Assembly (NCBI GenBank): GCA_007120685.1
Contig: SKNG01000244.1
Coordinates: forward strand, 1 to 11,146
Origin: Paracoccaceae bacterium
GTDB taxonomy: Bacteria > Pseudomonadota > Alphaproteobacteria > Rhodobacterales > Rhodobacteraceae
Reading direction: 5' to 3'
Length of the DNA: 11,146 nucleotides
The notes beneath the pieces were generated by a model, which did no database searches, was not told where the DNA came from, and saw only the letters and a program-made list of their open reading frames with translations. The position numbers and the translations under genes were made by a program. This document shows, piece by piece, positions 1 to 6,222 of the stretch. Numbering within the stretch: position 1 is the first letter of the stretch; each line of letters starts with the position of its first letter.

Positions 1-2100
1 CAGGCGATCCAGGACCATTTCGCCTATTGGGACGACATCGCCGTGGTCCATGCCGGCGAGCGGACGGTATCCGGCGGGCACGGGTTTGCCGGCATCGGGC
101 GCAAGCAGATGCTGATCCTGCTGCAGGCCCGGGCGCGCGAACTGGGCGTGAACCTGCAATTCGAGACCGAGTTCAAGTCGGCCGAGGAATACCGCAGCGA
201 ATACGATCTGGTCGTGGCCTGCGACGGGTTGAACAGCATCGTCCGGCGTGAATACGAACACATCTTCAAGCCCGATATCGACACCCGCAAGTGCAAGTTC
301 GTCTGGCTGGGCACGCATCAGAAATTCGACGACGCCTTTACCTTCATCTTCGAGAAGACCGAACACGGCTGGGTATGGGCGCATGTCTACCAGTTCGACG
401 ACAACACCGCGACCTTCATCGTCGAATGCCTGCCCGACACCTGGGACCGCTGGGGTTTCGAGCATATGTCGAAGGAGGACAATGTCGAAACCTGCCGCAA
501 GATCTTCGAAAAGCATCTGGGCGGGCACGAGCTGATGTCGAACGCCGCCCATCTGCGCGGCTCGGCGGTGTGGATTCAGTTCCCCCGCGTGGTGTGCGAG
601 CGGTGGTACCACGAAAACGTCGTGCTGATGGGCGATGCGGCGGCGACGGGGCATTTCTCCATCGGCTCGGGCAGCCGTCTGGCGTTTGACTCCGCCATCG
701 CGCTGGCCGAATACCTGCATTCCGAACCCAGCATGGAAGGCGCCTTCAAGCGCTATCAGGAAGAGCGCCGTGTGGAGGTGCTGCGCACCCAGTCGGCAGC
801 GCGCAATTCGCTGGAATGGTTCGAGGAGGTGGAGCGCTATCTGGACATGCACCCCACCCAGTTCGCCTATTCGCTGCTCACCCGGTCCCAGCGCATCAGC
901 CATGAAAACCTGCGCCTGCGCGATCAGGAATGGCTGGAAGGGGCCGAGGACTGGTTCGCCGAGGCCGCGCAGGGGCAGAAGGGCCGCCGGCCGATGTTCC
1001 AGCCCTTCCGCCTGCGGCAGATGGAACTGAAGAACCGCATCGTGCTCTCGCCCATGGCGCAGTACAAGGCCGTGGATGGCTGCCCCACCGACTGGCATTT
1101 CGCCCATCTGGCCGAACGCGCCAAGGGCGGCGCGGGCCTGATCTACACGGAAATGACTTGCGTGTCGCCGGAAGGGCGTATCACCCTAGGCTGCCCCGGA
1201 CTTTATGCGCCGGAACACGAGGCTGCCTGGACGCGCATCGCCGATTTCATCCATGCCGAGACCAGCGCGAAGCTCTGCATCCAGATCGGCCATGCCGGGC
1301 GCAAGGGATCGACCTGCCTGCCCTGGGCCGGCGGCATGGACGCCCCGCTGCCGGACGGCAACTGGGAGATCCTAGCGCCCTCGCCCCTGCCCTATCGGTC
1401 CGACAGCCAGACCCCGCGCGAGATGACGCAGGCAGACATGGCGATGGTGACGGATCAGTTCGTGAAGTCGGTCGAAATGGCCGGGCGCGCGGGCGCCGAC
1501 ATGATCGAGTTGCACGCGGCGCATGGCTATCTGATCGGCAGCTTCATCTCGCCCGTGACCAACAAGCGCAGGGATGATTATGGCGGCAGTCTGGAAAACC
1601 GGCTGCGTTTTCCGCTGGAGGTGTTCAACGCCATGCGCGCCGTCTGGCCGGAGGAAAAGCCGATGTCGGTGCGGATTTCGGCCCATGACTGGATCGAAGG
1701 CGGGGTGACGCCGGACGAGGCGGTGGAGATCGCCCGCGCCTTCAGCGCAGCGGGGGCGGATGTGATCGACGTCTCCTCGGGCCAGACCGACCCGGCGGAA
1801 GAGCCGCGCTACGGGCGGATGTTCCAGACGCCGTTTTCCGACCGCATCCGCAACGAGGGCGGCATCGCGACCATGGCGGTGGGCAATATCAGCGACTGGG
1901 ACCAGGTGAACGGTATCCTGATGGCGGGCCGGGCCGACCTGATCTGCCTGGCCCGGGCGCATCTGGCCGATCCCTACTGGACACTGCATGCCGCCGTCGA
2001 ACAGGGCGACGAGGCCACCGAATGGCCCGATCCCTACAAGGGCGGGCGCGATCTGGCCTTCCGTCTGCGCGAGCGCGAGATGGAGCAGATCCGGGCATGA
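1..2100 (+). CDS. 2-aminobenzoyl-CoA monooxygenase/reductase (anthraniloyl-CoA monooxygenase), N-terminus cut by window edge
   Basis: Bifunctional flavoenzyme: an FAD hydroxylase fused to an Old Yellow Enzyme-type FMN reductase. In Azoarcus this enzyme uses O2 and NADH to convert 2-aminobenzoyl-CoA to a dearomatised 2-amino-5-oxocyclohexene-carbonyl-CoA in the cytoplasm. The frame is open from base 1, so the 699 residues seen are a fragment. The dinucleotide-binding GxGxxG start is missing, and I estimate 60-80 residues are lost. Numbering from base 1, the hydroxylase half spans about 1-320 with the DG motif at D75-G76 and the FAD-binding GD motif at G211-D212. The reductase half starts near M332 (FQPFRL) and has HAGRKG from H431, and the substrate-binding pair H505/H508 with Y510 in HAAHGYL. 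A GTG at 43 is not the start, because family-like sequence continues upstream. Salicylyl-CoA 5-hydroxylases share the N-terminal half but not the reductase. The fusion plus the ligase at the operon end make the assignment strong. Confidence 0.9.
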   Translation, partial: QAIQDHFAYWDDIAVVHAGERTVSGGHGFAGIGRKQMLILLQARARELGVNLQFETEFKSAEEYRSEYDLVVACDGLNSIVRREYEHIFKPDIDTRKCKFVWLGTHQKFDDAFTFIFEKTEHGWVWAHVYQFDDNTATFIVECLPDTWDRWGFEHMSKEDNVETCRKIFEKHLGGHELMSNAAHLRGSAVWIQFPRVVCERWYHENVVLMGDAAATGHFSIGSGSRLAFDSAIALAEYLHSEPSMEGAFKRYQEERRVEVLRTQSAARNSLEWFEEVERYLDMHPTQFAYSLLTRSQRISHENLRLRDQEWLEGAEDWFAEAAQGQKGRRPMFQPFRLRQMELKNRIVLSPMAQYKAVDGCPTDWHFAHLAERAKGGAGLIYTEMTCVSPEGRITLGCPGLYAPEHEAAWTRIADFIHAETSAKLCIQIGHAGRKGSTCLPWAGGMDAPLPDGNWEILAPSPLPYRSDSQTPREMTQADMAMVTDQFVKSVEMAGRAGADMIELHAAHGYLIGSFISPVTNKRRDDYGGSLENRLRFPLEVFNAMRAVWPEEKPMSVRISAHDWIEGGVTPDEAVEIARAFSAAGADVIDVSSGQTDPAEEPRYGRMFQTPFSDRIRNEGGIATMAVGNISDWDQVNGILMAGRADLICLARAHLADPYWTLHAAVEQGDEATEWPDPYKGGRDLAFRLREREMEQIRA

Positions 2101-2840
2101 CCCAGCTTGCCGGCAAGCGCGTGCTGATCACCGGTGGCGGCACCGGCACAGGCGCCGATCTGGCGCGCGGCTTCCATGCCGCCGGGGCCGAGGTGGTGGT
2201 CACGGGCCGGCGAGAGGCGCCGCTGCGGGCGGTGGCCGACCGCCTGCCCGGCACGCGCGCGGTGACGGCCGATGTGACGGATGAGGCCAGCGTCGCGGCG
2301 ATGTTCGCCGAGGCCGGGCCGGTGGATGTGGTGATCGCCAATGCCGGCGCCTCGGTCAGCGCACCATTCGGCAAGACCACGCTGGCGGACTGGAACGCGA
2401 TGCTGGCGGTCAACCTGACCGGCGCTTTCCTGACCCTGCGCGAGGGGCTGAAGCAGTTCACCGGCTGGGGGCGGCTGATTTCCGTGGCCTCGACCGCCGG
2501 GCTGAAGGGCTATGCCTATGTCGCGCCCTACACGGCGGCCAAGCACGGCGTGGTGGGGCTGACCCGGGCGCTGGCGCAGGAGGTGGCGCGAAAGCCGGTG
2601 ACGGTGAATGCGTTGTGTCCGGGGTTTCTGGACACCGAGATGACCGAGCGATCCATCGCCAATATCATGGACAAGACCGGCAAGAGCGCGGACGAGGCCA
2701 AGGCCGCGCTGGCCGCCACCAATCCGCAACGCCGGCTGATCCAGCCTGAAGAGGTGACGGCCGCCGCGCTGTGGCTCTGCGGCCCGGGGTCCGAAGGGGT
2801 GAACGGTCAAGCCATATCCATTGCCGGAGGGGAGACATGA
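2097..2840 (+). CDS. SDR-family oxidoreductase, probable 3-hydroxyacyl-CoA or ring-ketone dehydrogenase
   Basis: Classical short-chain dehydrogenase of 247 residues, the normal length for the family. Visible motifs are the cofactor glycine motif T12-G19 (TGGGTGTG), NAG at 82-84, N106, S132, and the catalytic Y145-xxx-K149. Arginines R38-R39 after the second strand favour NADP(H) over NAD(H). The chosen ATG at 2097 overlaps the upstream stop (ATGA), has GGAG at 2082-2085, and places the glycine motif at the usual depth; an earlier in-frame ATG at 2022 would add 25 atypical residues. In this operon the likely substrates are the 5-oxo group of the dearomatised CoA ester or a later 3-hydroxyacyl-CoA. 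The sequence does not distinguish these. FabG-like reductases are an alternative label, but the neighbours argue for catabolism. Confidence 0.88.
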   Translation: MTQLAGKRVLITGGGTGTGADLARGFHAAGAEVVVTGRREAPLRAVADRLPGTRAVTADVTDEASVAAMFAEAGPVDVVIANAGASVSAPFGKTTLADWNAMLAVNLTGAFLTLREGLKQFTGWGRLISVASTAGLKGYAYVAPYTAAKHGVVGLTRALAQEVARKPVTVNALCPGFLDTEMTERSIANIMDKTGKSADEAKAALAATNPQRRLIQPEEVTAAALWLCGPGSEGVNGQAISIAGGET

Positions 2841-3310
2841 ATGTGAAGCCAGAGCCGTCGCCACTGTCGAAACGGCGGCTGAAGATGTGGCTGCGGATGC
2901 TGCGCCTCACGCGCACGGTCGAGGCCGATCTGCGCGACTTCCTGCGCCGCGAGCATGAGACGACGCTGCCGCGCTTCGACGTGATGGCAGCCCTCTACCG
3001 CCGGCGCGAGGCGCTGACGATGTCCGAGCTTTCGCGGCTGCTGTTGGTATCCAATGGCAATGCGACGGCGGTGGTGGACCGGCTGGAAAAGGACGGGCTG
3101 GCGCGGCGCAGCCCCTCGCCGACCGACCGGCGCACGGTGCATGTGGCGCTGACCGAGGAGGGCGCGCGGGCCTTCGAGGGGATGGCGCGCGAGCATGAGG
3201 CGCGCATCGACCGGCTGTTCGACGGGCTGGATGGCGAGGATCTGGACGCGCTGCGCGATATCCTGCGCCGGGCGCTGCCGGGCGAGGACAAGACGAAAGG
3301 GAGAGGATGA
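2837..3310 (+). CDS. MarR-family transcriptional regulator of the aminobenzoate operon
   Basis: Winged-helix DNA-binding protein of 157 residues, typical for MarR. The helix-turn-helix lies at about 61-88 (TMSELSRLL through RLEKDGL), followed by the wing with the family D97-R98-R99 motif and a C-terminal dimerisation helix. The ATG at 2837 overlaps the SDR stop as ATGA and follows a purine-rich GGAGGGGAG at 2826-2834; upstream in-frame codons lie inside the SDR gene. It is embedded in the operon, so it is probably autoregulated. MarR proteins in aromatic-CoA pathways (CouR, BadR) are released from DNA by the aryl-CoA or alicyclic-CoA intermediate. By analogy 2-aminobenzoyl-CoA could be the effector here (inference). 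No operator is visible in the sequenced part; the main promoter lies upstream of the window. Confidence 0.88.
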   Translation: MNVKPEPSPLSKRRLKMWLRMLRLTRTVEADLRDFLRREHETTLPRFDVMAALYRRREALTMSELSRLLLVSNGNATAVVDRLEKDGLARRSPSPTDRRTVHVALTEEGARAFEGMAREHEARIDRLFDGLDGEDLDALRDILRRALPGEDKTKGRG

Positions 3311-4125
3311 GCATGGCCGACATGGCAGGGCTGAGCCCGCAGCATTTCGACTGGCACTGCGAGGGCGGCGTGGCCACCATCCGGCTGACGCGGCCGGAGC
3401 GGAAGAACCCGCTGACCTTCGAGAGCTACGCCGAGTTGCGCGACACCTTCCGGGCGCTGCCCTATGCGCGGGATGTGGATGTGGTGGTGCTGGCCTCGAA
3501 CGGCGGCAATTTCTGTTCGGGCGGCGATGTGCACGAGATCATCGGGCCGCTGGTGGCGATGGAGATGCCGGAGCTGCTGACCTTCACCCGCATGACGGGC
3601 GATCTGGTCAAGGCGATGCTGGGCTGCCACAAGCCGGTCATCGCGGCGGTGGATGGCATCTGCGCGGGCGCCGGGGCGATCCTGGCCATGGCCGCGGACC
3701 TGCGGCTGGCGACACCGGAGGCAAAAACGGCGTTCCTGTTCACGCGGGTCGGGCTGGCGGGCGCCGACATGGGCGCCTGCGCGATGCTGCCACGGATCAT
3801 CGGGCAGGGCCGGGCGGCGGAGCTGCTGTATACCGGGCGGGCGATGGGGGCCGAGGAAGGGCTTTCCTGGGGCTTCTGGAACGCGCTGCATGAGGCGGAT
3901 GCACTGGAAGGTGCGGCGCTGGCACTGGCGCGGCGGATCGCCGAGGGGCCGAATTTCGCCCATATGATGACCAAGACCCAGCTGAACCTGGAATGGTCGA
4001 TGGGGCTGGAACAGGCCATCGAGGCCGAGGCGCAGGCGCAGGCGATCTGCATGCAGACGCAGGATTTCTCGCGGGCCTATCATGCCTTCGTGAAGAAGGA
4101 AAAACCGGTGTTCGAGGGGAATTGA
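3307..4125 (+). CDS. Crotonase-superfamily enzyme lacking the hydratase glutamates (enoyl-CoA hydratase/isomerase-like)
   Basis: A 272-residue crotonase-fold, CoA-ester-binding protein. The first oxyanion-hole segment is N68-FCSGGD-V75 and the second is around G121-AGAI-L126. By hand alignment with rat enoyl-CoA hydratase, catalytic Glu144 corresponds to I125 and Glu164 to R147, so ordinary hydration of enoyl-CoA is doubtful. Asp154, nine residues before R163 of the LPR motif, falls where PaaG (Asp136) and 4-chlorobenzoyl-CoA dehalogenase (Asp145) carry their catalytic aspartate. It may therefore be an isomerase or a ring-cleaving hydrolase (BadI-like) acting on the dearomatised CoA ester. 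The start at 3307 overlaps the MarR stop as ATGA. An in-frame ATG at 3313 is better spaced from the AGGGAGAGG at 3298-3306 and could be the true start, shortening the protein by two residues. Confidence 0.85.
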   Translation: MSMADMAGLSPQHFDWHCEGGVATIRLTRPERKNPLTFESYAELRDTFRALPYARDVDVVVLASNGGNFCSGGDVHEIIGPLVAMEMPELLTFTRMTGDLVKAMLGCHKPVIAAVDGICAGAGAILAMAADLRLATPEAKTAFLFTRVGLAGADMGACAMLPRIIGQGRAAELLYTGRAMGAEEGLSWGFWNALHEADALEGAALALARRIAEGPNFAHMMTKTQLNLEWSMGLEQAIEAEAQAQAICMQTQDFSRAYHAFVKKEKPVFEGN

Positions 4126-4137
4126 GCGAGCATGCGA

Positions 4138-4193
4138 GGGGGGCTGCGCGCCCCCCCGCGCCCCCCGCGCCAAAGGGGGCGTGCACGCCCCCT
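4138..4193. repeat. GC-rich double palindromic element in the operon's only large internal gap
   Basis: Two adjacent inverted repeats lie in the 105-base gap between the crotonase and acyl-CoA dehydrogenase genes. The first is a 7-bp stem GGGGGGC (4138-4144) / GCCCCCC (4150-4156) with a 5-base loop. The second is a perfect 20-base palindrome at 4174-4193 (A, five G, CGTGCACG, five C, T). C-rich sequence with repeated GCGCCCCCC joins them. The downstream tail, including TATTTGGAGCAAGATGAG at 4211-4228, also looks like part of a dispersed intergenic repeat of Rhodobacterales that I recall but cannot verify here. It could form stable RNA hairpins that stabilise mRNA ends or partly stop transcription. 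No T-run follows, so it is not a canonical Rho-independent terminator. Confidence 0.7.
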
Positions 4194-4230
4194 CTGGACA
4201 CTCCCGCGCGTATTTGGAGCAAGATGAGAC

Positions 4231-5370
4231 ATGGCGGACAAGAGCTTTCTGGACTGGCCGTTCTTCGAGGAGCGGCACCGGGAATGGGCAGAGGCGCTGG
4301 ATCAATGGTGCGGGATCAACCTGCCGGTGGACCATTCGGATACCGATGCGGCCTGCCGGAAGCTGGTGGCGGATCTGGGGGCGGCGGGGTTTCTGAAACC
4401 GACGGGTGTGGATGAGGGGCAGGCTTTCGATCTGCGCATGCTGTGCCTGGCGCGCGAGACATTGGCGCGCCATGACGGGCTGGCGGATTTCGCCTTTGCC
4501 ATGCAGGGGCTGGGGATGGGCACGGTCAGTCTGTTCGGCAGCCCCGAGCATCGGCAATGGCTGGCCAAGACACGGGCGGGCGAGGCGATTGCGGCCTTCG
4601 CACTGACCGAGCCCGAGAGTGGCTCGGATGTGGCCAACTCCACCATGACGGCCGAAAAGGTGCCCGGCGGCTGGAAGTTGAACGGCGAGAAGACCTGGAT
4701 TTCCAACGGCGGCATTGCCGATGTCTATGTAATCTTCGCACGCACCGGCGAGGCACCGGGCGCGCGGGGACTTTCCGCCTTTCTGATGCCGGCGACGGTG
4801 GAAGGCTTCGAGATCCTGGAACGGCTGGAGGTCATCTCCCCGCACCCCTTGGCGCATTTCCGGCTCAATGATGTCTTCCTGCCCGACAGCGCGCTGATCG
4901 GCCAGGGTGGCGCCGGGTTCAAGCAGGCGATGGCGGTGCTGGATGTGTTCCGTTCGACCGTCGGCGCCGCGGCGCTGGGCTTTGCCCGCCGCGCGCTGGA
5001 CGAGGCGCTGGCCCATGTCCAGACCCGCCAGCGTTTCGGCGCGCCGCTGGCGCAGCTACAGATGGTGCAGGCCCATATCGCCGAGATGGCGCTGGGGGTC
5101 GATGCCTCGGCCCTTCTGATCTACCGCGCCGCCTGGACGCGCGATCAGGGCGCGCCGCGCATCACGCGGGAGGCCGCGATGGCCAAGCTGCACGCGACCG
5201 AGACGGCGCAGCAGGTGATCGACAGCGCCGTGCAGTTGTTCGGTGGCGACGGGGTGCGCAAGGGGATGATCGTGGAAAGCCTCTACCGTGAAATCCGCGC
5301 GCTGCGCATCTATGAAGGCGCGACGGATGTGCAGAAGGTGGTCATCGCCCGGCAGGTGATGGGCGCATGA
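4231..5370 (+). CDS. Acyl-CoA dehydrogenase
   Basis: FAD-dependent acyl-CoA dehydrogenase of 379 residues, full length for the family, which introduces an alpha,beta double bond in a CoA ester and passes electrons to ETF. The FAD/substrate signature is at about 123-134 (FALTEPESGSDV), with K154-TWISNGG following. The catalytic base is E362 in IYEGATDVQ, matching Glu376 of medium-chain acyl-CoA dehydrogenase. The N-terminal alpha domain, central beta domain and C-terminal alpha domain are all present. The ATG at 4231 is preceded by GGAG at 4216-4219, which lies within the repeat-like tail of the intergenic element, so its translation initiation may derive from that element. The natural substrate is unclear: a ring-opened dicarboxylic acyl-CoA or the alicyclic CoA ester are both plausible from context. 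The next gene overlaps by ATGA. Confidence 0.9.
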   Translation: MADKSFLDWPFFEERHREWAEALDQWCGINLPVDHSDTDAACRKLVADLGAAGFLKPTGVDEGQAFDLRMLCLARETLARHDGLADFAFAMQGLGMGTVSLFGSPEHRQWLAKTRAGEAIAAFALTEPESGSDVANSTMTAEKVPGGWKLNGEKTWISNGGIADVYVIFARTGEAPGARGLSAFLMPATVEGFEILERLEVISPHPLAHFRLNDVFLPDSALIGQGGAGFKQAMAVLDVFRSTVGAAALGFARRALDEALAHVQTRQRFGAPLAQLQMVQAHIAEMALGVDASALLIYRAAWTRDQGAPRITREAAMAKLHATETAQQVIDSAVQLFGGDGVRKGMIVESLYREIRALRIYEGATDVQKVVIARQVMGA

Positions 5371-5786
5371 TCTACAGCCGCGATATCCGCATCGAGTTCA
5401 ACCATTGCGACCCGGCCGGGATTGTCTTCTTTCCGCGCTATTTCGAGATGATCAACTCGATGACCGAGAACTTCTTCCGGGACCGGCTGCACTATCCCTT
5501 CGAGCGCATCGTCATGGAGGAACGCCAGAGCGTGCCGACGGTGCATCTGGAGATCGATTTCCGCGCGCCCTCACGCTTGGGCGAGGTGATCCGCTTTTCG
5601 CTGCGGGTGGAACGGATCGGCCGATCCTCGTTCGATCTGTGCCACCGGGCCGAGGGCGAGGGGGTGACGCGGGTGGAAGCGCATCAGCGGCTGGTCTGGA
5701 TTGACCGGGCCGGGAAGGCGATGCCCTGGCCAGAGGGGCTGCGGCACAGGTTGGAAGGCGAATTGTCAAAGGGGGGCGCGGCATGA
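5367..5786 (+). CDS. 4-hydroxybenzoyl-CoA thioesterase-like hotdog protein
   Basis: Hotdog-fold acyl-CoA thioesterase of 139 residues, matching the 4-hydroxybenzoyl-CoA thioesterase family in length and motif. The signature NHCDPAGIVFFPRYFE (12-27) contains D15, equivalent to the catalytic Asp17 of the Pseudomonas enzyme. It would hydrolyse a CoA thioester in the cytoplasm. In an aerobic CoA-dependent aromatic pathway it more likely rescues CoA from dead-end thioesters, or acts on one intermediate, than works on 4-hydroxybenzoyl-CoA itself (inference). The ATG overlaps the acyl-CoA dehydrogenase stop as ATGA, with only a weak AGGTG upstream, so translation is probably coupled. Its own stop overlaps the next start in the same way. 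Confidence 0.88.
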   Translation: MIYSRDIRIEFNHCDPAGIVFFPRYFEMINSMTENFFRDRLHYPFERIVMEERQSVPTVHLEIDFRAPSRLGEVIRFSLRVERIGRSSFDLCHRAEGEGVTRVEAHQRLVWIDRAGKAMPWPEGLRHRLEGELSKGGAA

Positions 5787-6184
5787 GCGTGCATGAGATC
5801 CTGCATCCGAGGAACTGGAAACCGACGCCGGGCTATGCCTGCGGCATGGCCGCGCGCGGACGGTTGGTGTTTTTGGGCGGTTTGATCGGCTGGAATGCCG
5901 ATCAGGAGTTCGAGACCGACGATTTTCTCGGCCAGGTCGATCAGGCGCTGGCCAATATCGTCGCCGTGCTGGCCGAAGCCGGCGCGGGGCCGGAGCATCT
6001 GGTGCGGCTGACCTGGTACATCACCGACAAGCAGGCCTATCTGGCCAGCCTGAAGGAGATGGGCGCGGTCTATCGCAAGCATCTGGGCAAGAACTTCCCC
6101 GCCATGGCGATGGTGCAGGTGGCGGCCCTGATCGAGGACCGCGCCAAGGTCGAGATCGAGGCCACCGCCGTGATACCGGACTGA
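5783..6184 (+). CDS. Rid-family (YjgF/YER057c/UK114) protein without the canonical active-site arginine
   Basis: A 133-residue Rid-fold protein. Family features include the glycine-rich strand LVFLGGLIGW (28-37), the Q51-VDQALANI helix, the LTWYITD strand (76-82), and the C-terminal P106-x(4)-V ... KVEIEATAVIP region. In RidA the P-A-R segment supplies Arg105, which binds the imine acid carboxylate during 2-iminoacid hydrolysis; here the equivalent residue is M108. It is therefore unlikely to be a housekeeping RidA, consistent with Rid subfamilies that lack this arginine. Because its ligands would be CoA thioesters lacking a free carboxylate, loss of the arginine fits a role in hydrolysing the enamine or imine nitrogen of the reduced aminobenzoyl-CoA (inference). 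The start overlaps the thioesterase stop (ATGA) and has a G-run at 5771-5776 as ribosome binding site. Confidence 0.88.
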   Translation: MSVHEILHPRNWKPTPGYACGMAARGRLVFLGGLIGWNADQEFETDDFLGQVDQALANIVAVLAEAGAGPEHLVRLTWYITDKQAYLASLKEMGAVYRKHLGKNFPAMAMVQVAALIEDRAKVEIEATAVIPD

Positions 6185-6188
6185 CTGA

Positions 6189-6202
6189 GCGGGAAAACCC
6201 GC
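6189..6202 (+). other. Small hairpin between the Rid gene and the ligase gene
   Basis: A perfect 5-bp inverted repeat, GCGGG AAAA CCCGC, lies just after the Rid stop in the 38-base gap before the ligase. No T-tract follows, so termination is unlikely. It could affect mRNA processing or shield the downstream ribosome binding site at 6211-6216. Such a short stem may also be chance in DNA this rich in GC. Confidence 0.3.
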
Positions 6203-6222
6203 GTACGAACAGGGAGATGACC

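Noticed and set aside
4126..4230. Small open frames across the GC-rich gap between the crotonase and acyl-CoA dehydrogenase genes.
   Set aside because: They translate palindromic GC-rich repeat sequence and run into the downstream gene in another frame; no ribosome binding site or motif supports them.
2995..5016. A very long open frame (about 670 codons) on the minus strand opposite the MarR, crotonase and acyl-CoA dehydrogenase genes.
   Set aside because: Its translation has no recognisable domain and is rich in His, Arg, Gln, Pro and Gly, as expected from antisense reading of high-GC codons. The plus-strand genes there have clear motifs.
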